Source: Pseudomonas sp. FP198
Lineage (GTDB): Bacteria > Pseudomonadota > Gammaproteobacteria > Pseudomonadales > Pseudomonadaceae
Length of the DNA: 64,000 bases
NCBI RefSeq assembly: GCF_030687895.1
Contig: NZ_CP117452.1
Span: 1,753,501-1,817,500, forward strand
Direction: 5' to 3'
Position 1 is the first letter of the stretch, and each line of letters starts with the position of its first letter. Shown here in pieces: positions 39,439 through 46,998 of this stretch. Both the position numbers and the translations under genes were made by a program. The notes under the pieces are model-generated. The model made no database searches and had not been told where the DNA came from. It saw only the letters and a list, made by a program, of their open reading frames with translations.

Positions 39439-40434
39439 TCAGATTTTGCCCAGGAGAACGGCCAGGAATAGCCCGATGTTACTTCCCAGGGTCTGGCGAT
39501 AGACACCCGCTCTCTTGAAGAGGTAGAGCCTCTTGAACAGAGACCCTTGGCGTCCTTGTTTGAAATCGTTGAATACCTGCCGGTGTGCAGGTGTCAGCTC
39601 TCGCTCGAGCAGGTCAAGGATTTCGATATGGGAGTCGCTCCATTGTTTAAAACGGCCGTCGATCAACTTGGTAGCTCGTGTCAGCTGCTCTTTAAGGCCA
39701 GTGTTGACGCCAATGACATTGGCCTCGTGTTGGCGATAATCCAGGGTGGGTTCAGAGTCGTAGATAACGGTTCCGCCACAGCCGGTTGTCAAGAGATAGG
39801 CCAGCCAGTCGTGTGCCACAACGTGCGTGTGATGCGGGACTTTACTTAGAACAGTTCTGGCAGCGTTATTCAGTAGCATGGTATTGGCGCCGGCGAGGCT
39901 TTGGATCAGCGCGTTCTGGAAGGATGGACTTTTTTTGAAATTAAATGAGAGCCCCAATACTTTCTGATGCGCATCAACCAGGCGAGTACGAGAGCAGTAC
40001 AGAGCGGGAAGATGCGCGGGGAGCGATTTGAGCTGAGCGACACTTTTTTCCAGCTTATTGTGAAACCAGATATCGTCTTGGTCGCAAAAGGAAAAAAAAT
40101 CCGCGCTGATTTCGGTGTTTCTAATGAGCGACATGAAGTTTTCAGCAAATCCTTTGCGGGGGCCGCTGAATATCTGAATGCGCTGGGTGTCGAGCAGCGC
40201 CTGGTAGTGCTTCAGGAGTTCAAGAGTTCCATCAGTCGAACCATCGTCTGAAATATATATCGTCCAGTTTTCATAGGTCTGAGCAATGATCGAGTCAATT
40301 TGATCTTTGAGAAATAGACGACCATTATACGTGCATAAAAAAATAGCTATTTCAAATGTGGAGGGCGGCGTTTCAGCGTTCTTGACGAGTGGCTCAGTGC
40401 CTGCATTGCCAGCGCGGAGTGTTTGCGGATCCAT
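39439..40434 (-). CDS. glycosyltransferase family 2, rhamnosyltransferase-like
   Basis: Encodes 331 residues with GT-A motifs: IAIFLCTYNGRLFLKDQIDS, ISDDGSTDGTLELLKHY, FSFCDQDDIWFHNKLEKS and LDYRQHEANVIGVNTGL. These match the RgpB-like group and the glycosyltransferase at 34379, suggesting a related reaction, probably L-rhamnose addition, on the same chain. The start is set at the ATG at 40434, with GAGG four bases upstream on the minus strand; an ATG four codons earlier lacks a site. It is divergent from wbpM, with a 270-base region between. Confidence 0.82.
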   Translation of the reverse strand: MDPQTLRAGNAGTEPLVKNAETPPSTFEIAIFLCTYNGRLFLKDQIDSIIAQTYENWTIYISDDGSTDGTLELLKHYQALLDTQRIQIFSGPRKGFAENFMSLIRNTEISADFFSFCDQDDIWFHNKLEKSVAQLKSLPAHLPALYCSRTRLVDAHQKVLGLSFNFKKSPSFQNALIQSLAGANTMLLNNAARTVLSKVPHHTHVVAHDWLAYLLTTGCGGTVIYDSEPTLDYRQHEANVIGVNTGLKEQLTRATKLIDGRFKQWSDSHIEILDLLERELTPAHRQVFNDFKQGRQGSLFKRLYLFKRAGVYRQTLGSNIGLFLAVLLGKI

Positions 40435-40704
40435 GCGTCCTCGCATCTTGGGGTTAGGAATAGGCTTGGCAAAACGGTTAGCCTTGCTCGACCAAACTGT
40501 AGGGCAGGCTGATAGGGTAAAAACGCCTTGAAGCGTGTATTTTATCGGTTTGGAAGGTTTGGTCTCTACCCATTAGCGTCAAAATGCCTGCTCATCGTTG
40601 GTGTGCGGTATTTTGCCACTAAACGGCCACTACCTGTTCTAAAGCGCGATGACTGTTGGTGCATTCCGGTAGGTTTCGGGAATGACTGAAAAAAGGAAAA
40701 GCGG

Positions 40705-42702
40705 ATGATGGATAGACTACGATTATACCTGCTGGGTATGCCTCGTCAGAAGAAACGTCTGATTCAGGTAATTGCAGACGTGGTTCTGGTTTGGCTCTCG
40801 CTGTGGGGAGCATTCGTGGTTCGCTTGGGGATTGAGGACATAACCGATCCGCTCAAGACGCACGTCTGGTTGTTCGTCAGCGCGCCCGTGATCGCGATCC
40901 CGTTGTTCATCCGCTTTGGCATGTACCGAGCAGTGATGCGCTATTTCGGCAACGATGCGCTGATTGCAATTATCAAGGCGGTAAGTCTTTCCGCGCTTAT
41001 TCTGGCGGTGGTTGTATTTTGGTACAGCAATCACAACTCGGTGGTTCCGCGCTCCATTATCTTCAATTACTGGTGGTTGAGCCTGGTGATTATTGGCGGG
41101 CTACGTTTGTGCATGCGGCAGTATTTCATGGGGGACTGGTTCACCGCCGCTCAGCACGTACCGTTCACCAATCGTGATCAAGGGCTGACCAAGGTCGCCA
41201 TCTATGGTGCGGGGGTGGCCGGTAATCAGCTCGTAGCTGCGCTACGTATGGGGCGTATTATGCGTCCTGTGGCCTTTATCGACGACGATCCAAGCATCTG
41301 CGATCGTTCCATTTCCGGTCTCCAGGTCTATAAACCCAGACATATCCAGCAGATGATTGATACGACGGGTGCTCAGGAAATTCTTCTTGCTTTGCCATCC
41401 TCGACCCGTGCACGTCGCCGAGAAATTCTCTCACTGCTTGAGCGGTTTCCATTGCACGTCCGCAGCATACCCAATTTTGCCGATCTGGCCAGTGGCCGGG
41501 TAAAAGTGGACGATATCCAGGAAGTCGACATCGCCGACCTGCTCGGTCGGGATGCCGTACCGGCTCGCCCTGACTTGCTCAAGCGTTGCGTCAAGGGTAA
41601 GACAGTGATGGTGACGGGGGCTGGCGGCTCAATCGGTTCGGAGCTGTGCCGGCAGATATTTTCCTTGGGTCCGACCACGCTTCTACTGTTCGATCACAGT
41701 GAGTTCAATCTCTACAGCATTCTGTCCGAGCTGCAGCAGCGTACTGATCGCGAGTCTACTTCGATCAAGTTGTTACCGATCCTGGGTTCTATCCGTCATC
41801 CGGAAAAATTGCTGGATGTGATGAAAACCTGGAAGGTGGACACCGTTTACCACGCGGCGGCGTATAAGCATGTGCCGATGGTAGAGCACAACATTGCCGA
41901 GGGCGTGTTGAACAACGTTATAGGTACGTTGAGCACGGCGCAGGCTGCACTGCAGTCGGGGGTTTCCAATTTTGTTCTGATTTCCACCGACAAGGCGGTG
42001 CGGCCGACGAATGTCATGGGTAGCACCAAGCGTTTGGCTGAGTTGACGCTTCAGGCCTTGAGTCGGGAGGTTGCGCCTGTGTTGTTTGGCGACAGGGCTA
42101 ATGTATCGCGGGTAAACAAGACCCGTTTCACGATGGTTCGCTTTGGCAATGTATTGGGTTCCTCGGGTTCGGTGATTCCTTTATTCCACAGCCAGATCAA
42201 GCGTGGGGGGCCGCTGACGGTCACCCACCCGAAAATCACCCGCTATTTCATGACGATCCCCGAAGCTGCGCAGTTAGTGATCCAGGCGGGGTCCATGGGG
42301 CAGGGTGGGGATGTCTTCGTGTTGGATATGGGCGAACCGGTAAAGATTGTCGAGCTTGCAGAGAAGATGATTCATCTTTCCGGCTTGAGCATCCGTTCGG
42401 AGCGCAATCCCCAGGGTGACATTTCCATCGAGTTCACCGGCCTGCGGCCTGGTGAGAAGCTGTACGAGGAGCTGCTGATCGGCGACAACGTTGCGGCTAC
42501 CGAGCATCCGATGATCATGACCGCCAACGAGGATCATCTGCCTTGGGACGTACTCAAGCTCAAGTTGGGCGAATTGCTCGTCGCGGTCGAGGGCGATGAT
42601 TACACTCGAGTGCGACAGCTGCTACGCGAGACTGTCCACGGCTATACACCCGACGGCGAGATCGTCGACTGGGTGTACCAGCAACGCCGTCTCGAACCCT
42701 GA
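40705..42702 (+). CDS. wbpM: UDP-N-acetylglucosamine 4,6-dehydratase, WbpM-like
   Basis: Encodes 665 residues, the length I recall for P. aeruginosa WbpM. Four membrane helices (about 20-130) are followed by a first Rossmann-like domain (KVAIYGAGVAGNQLVAALR) and the catalytic SDR domain starting VMVTGAGGSIGSELCRQIF. Instead of YxxxK it has MGSTK in RPTNVMGSTKRLAEL, the Met-Lys form typical of the WbpM/FlaA1-like dehydratases. It makes the 4-keto-6-deoxy sugar for QuiNAc or FucNAc. AAGGA sits seven bases before the ATG. A hairpin terminator follows the stop. Confidence 0.92.
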   Translation: MMDRLRLYLLGMPRQKKRLIQVIADVVLVWLSLWGAFVVRLGIEDITDPLKTHVWLFVSAPVIAIPLFIRFGMYRAVMRYFGNDALIAIIKAVSLSALILAVVVFWYSNHNSVVPRSIIFNYWWLSLVIIGGLRLCMRQYFMGDWFTAAQHVPFTNRDQGLTKVAIYGAGVAGNQLVAALRMGRIMRPVAFIDDDPSICDRSISGLQVYKPRHIQQMIDTTGAQEILLALPSSTRARRREILSLLERFPLHVRSIPNFADLASGRVKVDDIQEVDIADLLGRDAVPARPDLLKRCVKGKTVMVTGAGGSIGSELCRQIFSLGPTTLLLFDHSEFNLYSILSELQQRTDRESTSIKLLPILGSIRHPEKLLDVMKTWKVDTVYHAAAYKHVPMVEHNIAEGVLNNVIGTLSTAQAALQSGVSNFVLISTDKAVRPTNVMGSTKRLAELTLQALSREVAPVLFGDRANVSRVNKTRFTMVRFGNVLGSSGSVIPLFHSQIKRGGPLTVTHPKITRYFMTIPEAAQLVIQAGSMGQGGDVFVLDMGEPVKIVELAEKMIHLSGLSIRSERNPQGDISIEFTGLRPGEKLYEELLIGDNVAATEHPMIMTANEDHLPWDVLKLKLGELLVAVEGDDYTRVRQLLRETVHGYTPDGEIVDWVYQQRRLEP

Positions 42703-42762
42703 TTGTTACACACCTCGAAACGTACACATTTTTGACAGCCATTCATCATCGCCTAAGTTTGA

Positions 42763-42792
42763 GAAGCAGCTTCGGAAAAGCTGCTTTTCTCT
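42763..42792 (+). terminator. terminator after wbpM
   Basis: GAAGCAGCTT and AAGCTGCTTTTC form a stem with a short loop, followed by TTTTCTCTT. It ends the polysaccharide transcript; a TTGACA at 42732 lies just before it and could belong to a separate promoter for the next gene. Confidence 0.7.
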
Positions 42793-42816
42793 TAACGATG
42801 TCATGGAGCGTCACTT

Positions 42817-43152
42817 ATGCGTACAAGCTACCTCTACTCGGTGATCTTTGCCTTGCTTACCAGCGCCTCGATCGGCGCTATCGCGGCCCCAGCGGCCAAG
42901 CCTGTGTCAATGGCTGCGCCACAAGCAGTGGAGCAACCGGTCACCACGCAAAGCGCCAAGGTCGATATCAACGGGGCAGATGCGGCGACATTGCAACGCG
43001 AGCTGTCCGGCATAGGCAAGGGTAAGGCTGAGGCGATTGTTGCATATAGGGATAGTAATGGACCTTTCTCTTCAGTAGAGGAGCTGTTGGAGGTCAAAGG
43101 GATCGGAAAGGCGATCCTCGACAGGAACCGCGACAAACTGGAAGTGAATTGA
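42817..43152 (+). CDS. ComEA-like helix-hairpin-helix protein
   Basis: Encodes 111 residues with a signal peptide (MRTSYLYSVIFALLTSASIG, cleavage near AIAAP) and a short linker, then one helix-hairpin-helix domain (about 50-110): VDINGADAATLQRELSGIGK, KAEAIVAYRDSNGPFSSVEE and VKGIGKAILDRNRDKL. It would be exported to the periplasm and bind DNA, as ComEA does in natural uptake. Pseudomonads carry it next to wbpM (PA3140 in P. aeruginosa as I recall). Other competence genes are not adjacent. It has its own terminator. Confidence 0.87.
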   Translation: MRTSYLYSVIFALLTSASIGAIAAPAAKPVSMAAPQAVEQPVTTQSAKVDINGADAATLQRELSGIGKGKAEAIVAYRDSNGPFSSVEELLEVKGIGKAILDRNRDKLEVN

Positions 43153-43163
43153 GGTAACGAAGG

Positions 43164-43190
43164 AGGCCGGTCGAATCGACTGGCCTTTTT
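43164..43190 (+). terminator. terminator after the ComEA-like gene
   Basis: AGGCCGGTCG and CGACTGGCCT pair with one G-T wobble around an AAT loop and are followed by TTTT. It separates this gene from the regulator gene that follows. Confidence 0.85.
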
Positions 43191-43235
43191 ATATCTGGTC
43201 GATCTGGCACGATAAATGGTTGGTTGTTGGCAAAC

Positions 43236-43250
43236 GATTGTTCAACAATC
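43236..43250. promoter_or_regulatory. candidate GntR-family operator
   Basis: GATTGTT-C-AACAATC is a perfect seven-base palindrome around one base, 12 bases before the GntR gene's ATG. Half-sites of this form are common for FadR-type regulators. The position suggests autoregulation and control of the following DUF1989 gene. Confidence 0.55.
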
Positions 43251-43262
43251 CCAGGCTTACCC

Positions 43263-43916
43263 ATGACTAACTCTCTCTCCCTGGCCGACCAGATCACCCT
43301 CGAACTGCGAGCCGATATTATCGGCGGTCGCCTGGTTCCAGGCATGGCGCTGATAGAAAACAACCTGGCATCCGCCTATAACGCATCACGCAATACCATC
43401 CGCGAAGCCTTGCATCGTCTCGGCCAGGAAGGGTTGACCCGTTACGTGCGTAACAAAGGGGTGATGGTCCGTAGGTTGGATGTCACTGACGTGCGGGATC
43501 TGTTCAACGTCCGTCGTACCTTGGAGCTACAGGCCATCATGGCCAGCAAGCCCTTGAGCGACTATCAGTCCGACCGGATGCTCGAAACCCTTGAAGCGGC
43601 TGAGCTGGCTCGTGAGCGCGAGGACTGGCGCGCCGTCGGGACCCACGGCCTGGCGTTCCACCAGCACATCGTTGGGCTGATGCGCAGTCCTTTGCTCGAT
43701 GAATTTTTCACCAACGTGGTCGCCCAGCTGCGCCTGGTGTTTTGTTCCGCTCCCGATGAGGCGCGTTTCCAGGCGCCTTGGCTCGCCCGAGATCGACAAA
43801 TCCATGACTGGTTGACTGAAGGCAGCAAGCTCGCAGCCCTGGAGGGGATGAACCTTTATCTCGACGATTCCGAACAGTTGCTTCTGCACTTGTTGGTTTG
43901 CGCCACACCTCAATGA
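43263..43916 (+). CDS. GntR-family transcriptional regulator, FadR/FCD type
   Basis: Encodes 217 residues. The N-terminal winged helix (about 5-70) has ELRADIIGGRLVPGMALIEN, then the recognition helix ASAYNASRNTIREALHRLGQ and the wing YVRNKGVMVRRLDV. The FCD effector domain (about 80-210) has VRRTLELQAI, FHQHIVGLMRSPLLDEFF and an aspartate-histidine set for metal or carboxylate binding. It probably controls the next gene 15 bases away, a DUF1989 protein, and perhaps the permease at 45131. The effector is unknown. I use the ATG at 43263; a ribosome site is weak, and an in-frame TTG at 43224 is less likely. Confidence 0.85.
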   Translation: MTNSLSLADQITLELRADIIGGRLVPGMALIENNLASAYNASRNTIREALHRLGQEGLTRYVRNKGVMVRRLDVTDVRDLFNVRRTLELQAIMASKPLSDYQSDRMLETLEAAELAREREDWRAVGTHGLAFHQHIVGLMRSPLLDEFFTNVVAQLRLVFCSAPDEARFQAPWLARDRQIHDWLTEGSKLAALEGMNLYLDDSEQLLLHLLVCATPQ

Positions 43917-43931
43917 ACAAAGGACCTCGCC

Positions 43932-44783
43932 ATGTACAAAGACTACCCAGCTGCTTACCAGGTCAGCAAAGGCTCAGCCTTGCGAGTAGACAAACCGTTC
44001 TACGAGCGCATCCGCGCCGAACAGGGCAAGCGCACGCTCATCGAGCAGTTCGAGGTGCCGATCCGCACCGGTCGCGCTTGGCATGTGCCGGCGGGGCATG
44101 TGTTTCGCGTCACCACACCGGTGGGGCCGCAGGTGGGAGACTTCAACGTCTGGAATGCCCATGATCCGCGAGAGCGCCTGTGGGCTGCGCGTACTCGGCA
44201 ACTCCAGGGTGCGCATGTCAGCACCCACGATCGGTTGTGGTCGAACTTGCCGTTTCTACGTCCACTGGTGACGATTACTGATGACAGCCTGGCGGGCTAC
44301 GGCATCGACGAGCATGGCGGGCGTCTTCATGATCTGTTGGGGACGCGTTGTGATCCTTACGTGAACAAGATGCTGACCGGTGAGGATTTCCATCATCATT
44401 GCCACTCGAATCTGACCCGGGCGGTATTGCCTCATGGTTTGACCGAGTTCGATGTGCACGATGTGTTGAATATCTTCCAATGCACCGGGCTGAATCATGA
44501 CGACATGTATTTCATGAAGGCGTGTCCGGCACAGAAGGGTGATTACCTGGAGTTTTTCGCTGAAATTGATTTGTTGTGTGCGCTGTCGACGTGCCCTGGT
44601 GGTGACCTGTCGTTAGCGATGTGGGGGCCGGATGCCCAGGATCCCTTAAGCGTCTGTCGTCCGTTGGGGGTGGAGATTTACCGGTTGGAAGATTCGTTGC
44701 TGCAGGGCTGGAGTCAACCGGAGCGGGCGGCTTACAAGGGGCTGCATGGGTTGCATATTGCAAAGGCCGACTGGGAGAAGTGA
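43932..44783 (+). CDS. DUF1989 (urea carboxylase-associated) protein
   Basis: Encodes 283 residues of the DUF1989 family, often called urea amidolyase-associated protein. It has VPAGHVFRVTTPVGPQVGDF, a run of possible metal ligands (HHHCHSNLTRA), and QCTGLNHDDMYFMKACPAQK with conserved cysteine, histidine and aspartates; cysteine placement is like that seen near a metal site. No urea carboxylase or allophanate hydrolase is nearby. Family members are tied to breakdown of carboxylated nitrogen compounds, but the reaction here is open. A GntR regulator lies just upstream in one operon. Confidence 0.8.
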   Translation: MYKDYPAAYQVSKGSALRVDKPFYERIRAEQGKRTLIEQFEVPIRTGRAWHVPAGHVFRVTTPVGPQVGDFNVWNAHDPRERLWAARTRQLQGAHVSTHDRLWSNLPFLRPLVTITDDSLAGYGIDEHGGRLHDLLGTRCDPYVNKMLTGEDFHHHCHSNLTRAVLPHGLTEFDVHDVLNIFQCTGLNHDDMYFMKACPAQKGDYLEFFAEIDLLCALSTCPGGDLSLAMWGPDAQDPLSVCRPLGVEIYRLEDSLLQGWSQPERAAYKGLHGLHIAKADWEK

Positions 44784-44801
44784 CCATGTTTGCTGGCTTT
44801 T

Positions 44802-44831
44802 TGTGGCGAGAGAGCAAGCTTCCTCGCCACG
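44802..44831. repeat. degenerate single REP, family A
   Basis: TGTGGCGAGAGAGCAAGCTT and CCTCGCCAC form an imperfect hairpin with the family A arms GTGGCGAG/CTCGCCAC. It lies between the convergent DUF1989 and DUF2897 genes. Confidence 0.6.
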
Positions 44832-44844
44832 AAAGCGGTGTGAA

Positions 44845-45012
44845 TCAGCGATCCTTGGCCTCTTTCGCATCCATTTCCGCATTGCGCTCGGCAACACGCT
44901 TGCGTTGCTCATCCGTCAGTTCCACTTTGTTGGCGGTGTCACGCAGCATCATCAGGCCGCCAACGATCGAGCCGATGGCGACTATCAGGATTAACCAGGC
45001 ATACCAGGGCAT
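44845..45012 (-). CDS. small membrane protein, DUF2897-like
   Basis: Encodes 55 residues: one membrane helix (MPWYAWLILIVAIGSIVGGL, about 3-22) followed by a charged cytoplasmic or periplasmic tail rich in Glu, Lys and Arg (TDEQRKRVAERNAEMDAK). AAGGAG lies seven bases upstream of the ATG at 45012, which sets the start; a longer reading frame exists but has no site. The layout matches the DUF2897 family of short gammaproteobacterial proteins, whose function is unknown. Confidence 0.78.
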   Translation of the reverse strand: MPWYAWLILIVAIGSIVGGLMMLRDTANKVELTDEQRKRVAERNAEMDAKEAKDR

Positions 45013-45130
45013 AGGGTTCTCCTTGTGTGGGCAATAGCCAGGCGAGTATTCGCTGGCCACTGCCCCTACCACTTATGAGCGATGACTGTTCGCAGTGGTT
45101 CCATGCTACGCCGATTATGCCGGGCCCACC

Positions 45131-46495
45131 TTATAGCCCGGTCAACATCGCATCGGCCGGCGCATCTGCGCGCAGTTGGGCGGTCATCACGAAATACACG
45201 AAACCCACCGCCATGAACCCCAGGAAGATCAGCCCGATCAGCGTATTGAACCAGGCCATCGCCACCAGGCACACCACCGCCAGTGCCAGGGCGATCCCCG
45301 GTACGATCGGATAGCCGGGGGCGCGGAACGTACGCTCGAGATTCGGTTCGGTTTTGCGCAGTTTGAACAGGCTGAGCATGCTCATGATGTACATGACGAT
45401 GGCGCCGAACACGGCCATGGTAATCATGGCCGCGGTCAAGGTCATGCCGCCGAGGTTGATCAGGCCGTCGCTGTAGATCGCCGCGATGCCGATCAGGCCG
45501 CCGGCGATGATGGCCCGGTGCGGGGTCTGGAAGCGTGACAGTTTGGCGAGGGACGCGGGAAGGTAGCCGGCGCGGGCCAGGGCGAAGAACTGTCGTGAAT
45601 AGCCGAGGATGATCCCGTGGAAACTGGCTACCAGGCCGAACAGGCCGATCCACACCAGCATGTGCAACCAGCCGGAGCTTTCACCGACGACGGTTTTCAT
45701 GGCTTGCGGCAGGGGATCGTTGATGTTTGACAGGGTGCGCCAGTCACCGACGCCACCGGCGAAGAACATCACGCCCATGGCCAGGAACACCAACGTCAGA
45801 ATGCCGCTGATGTAGGCTTTGGGAATCGTGCGTTTCGGATCCTTGGCTTCTTCAGCGGCCATGGCCGCGCCTTCGATGGCGAGGAAGAACCAGATCGCGA
45901 AGGGAATGGCGGCGAACATTCCGGCGATGGCCGGTGCACCGAACACGTCGGAACCGGCCCAGCCGTTCAGGGCAAAGCTGCTGAAACTGAACGCGGGTGC
46001 GACCACGCCCATGAAGACCAGCAACTCGGCGACGGCAAGCACGCAGACGATCAGCTCAAAGGTCGCGGCCAGTTTCACCCCGAGAATGTTCAGACCCATG
46101 AACACGATGTAGGCGCCGACGGCAGCGTGTTTCGGGTCGAGCGCCGGGAATTGCACGTTCAGGTAGGCGCCGATGGCCAGGGCAATGGCCGGTGGTGCGA
46201 AGACAAATTCGATCAGGGTTGCCAGGCCGGCGATCAAGCCGCCTTTTTCGCCAAAGGCTCGACGGCTGTAAGCGAACGGTCCGCCAGCGTGAGGAATGGC
46301 GGTGGTCAGCTCGGTGAAACTGAAGATGAAGCAGGTGTACATGGCCGCGACCATGAATGACGTCACCAGAAAGCCCAGCGTTCCGGCGACTCCCCAGCCG
46401 TAGCTCCAGCCGAAATACTCACCGGAAATCACCAGGCCAACGGCGATGCCCCATAGATGCAGGGTGCCCAGGGTGGGTTTGAGTTGTGTGTTCAT
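45131..46495 (-). CDS. eat: ethanolamine-type APC permease
   Basis: Encodes 454 residues with about 12 membrane helices of the amino acid-polyamine-organocation family. The N-terminal GLVISGEYFGWSYGWGVAGT and the following TTAIPHAGGPFAYSRRAFGE agree with the ethanolamine permease group, as does WFFLAIEGAAMAAEEAKDPK. It would import ethanolamine, or a related amine, with protons. The ammonia-lyase genes eutBC, often near this transporter in pseudomonads, are not here. It is divergent from kdpF, with a 400-base region containing a REPIN between. Confidence 0.83.
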   Translation of the reverse strand: MNTQLKPTLGTLHLWGIAVGLVISGEYFGWSYGWGVAGTLGFLVTSFMVAAMYTCFIFSFTELTTAIPHAGGPFAYSRRAFGEKGGLIAGLATLIEFVFAPPAIALAIGAYLNVQFPALDPKHAAVGAYIVFMGLNILGVKLAATFELIVCVLAVAELLVFMGVVAPAFSFSSFALNGWAGSDVFGAPAIAGMFAAIPFAIWFFLAIEGAAMAAEEAKDPKRTIPKAYISGILTLVFLAMGVMFFAGGVGDWRTLSNINDPLPQAMKTVVGESSGWLHMLVWIGLFGLVASFHGIILGYSRQFFALARAGYLPASLAKLSRFQTPHRAIIAGGLIGIAAIYSDGLINLGGMTLTAAMITMAVFGAIVMYIMSMLSLFKLRKTEPNLERTFRAPGYPIVPGIALALAVVCLVAMAWFNTLIGLIFLGFMAVGFVYFVMTAQLRADAPADAMLTGL

Positions 46496-46664
46496 CGGTG
46501 GCTCCCCTCGATAAATAGCAAAAGCGCTGGGGGGAGGGCAGTGCAGTGGGCGTGCCAGTATGGTTTCGGCGGTCGTAATGGATGGAATCGTGTCGTATCG
46601 GGGATGCTCGCTGCCGGATCGTCCGGGTTTGTGCTCCAGTTCGGAGCGTCGGTGCCTGGGCTGG

Positions 46665-46766
46665 CCTCATCGCGAGCAAGCTCGCTCCCACAGGGGACTG
46701 TGAGTGGAACGGAATTCTTCATTCCCAACCCGAGCAACGTGGGAGCGAGCTTGCTCGCGATGAGGC
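46665..46766. repeat. REPIN family B
   Basis: CCTCATCGCGAGCAAGCTCG starts at 46665 and its inverse, CGAGCTTGCTCGCGATGAGG, ends at 46765, with a spacer of about 60 bases. It lies in the 405-base divergent region between eat and kdpF (46496-46900). Confidence 0.87.
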
Positions 46767-46789
46767 CCACCCGGGCAACCAAGAAGCCA

Positions 46790-46850
46790 GTTTTTACACA
46801 TTCTTTATTCCTCCACCCAACCCTCGATCTCGCGCCTTTACACCCTCCCT
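46790..46850 (+). promoter_or_regulatory. possible KdpE-binding region upstream of kdpF
   Basis: GTTTTTACACATTCTTTATT (from 46790) and TTTACACCCTCCC (from 46837) are T-rich and resemble the T-rich tract and TTTACACCCCG of the E. coli kdp promoter as I recall it. Both lie 50-110 bases before kdpF. No clear sigma-70 boxes were found. Confidence 0.3.
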
Positions 46851-46900
46851 GCCGACAATCCCTCCACACACGGCATGACGCCGTACCACGGAGAAATCCC

Positions 46901-46990
46901 ATGAGTGTTCTGGACGGGGTGTCATTGCTGCTGGCAGTGGCGCTGTTCATTTATCTGCTGGTTGCGCTGTTGCGCGCGGATCGGAACTAG
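46901..46990 (+). CDS. kdpF: potassium-transporting ATPase subunit KdpF
   Basis: Encodes 29 residues, nearly all one membrane helix (LLLAVALFIYLLVALLRADR). KdpF stabilises the KdpFABC complex. The ATG has GGAGAAATCCC upstream; the stop is followed eight bases later by kdpA. The ending RADRN/RADRF type is common to KdpF peptides. Too short for automated calls in many genomes, but position and form are clear. Confidence 0.93.
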   Translation: MSVLDGVSLLLAVALFIYLLVALLRADRN

Positions 46991-46998
46991 GAGCGGTT

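Noticed and set aside
43932..44783. Urea carboxylase operon
   Set aside because: Only the DUF1989 protein is present; no carboxylase or allophanate hydrolase gene is near.
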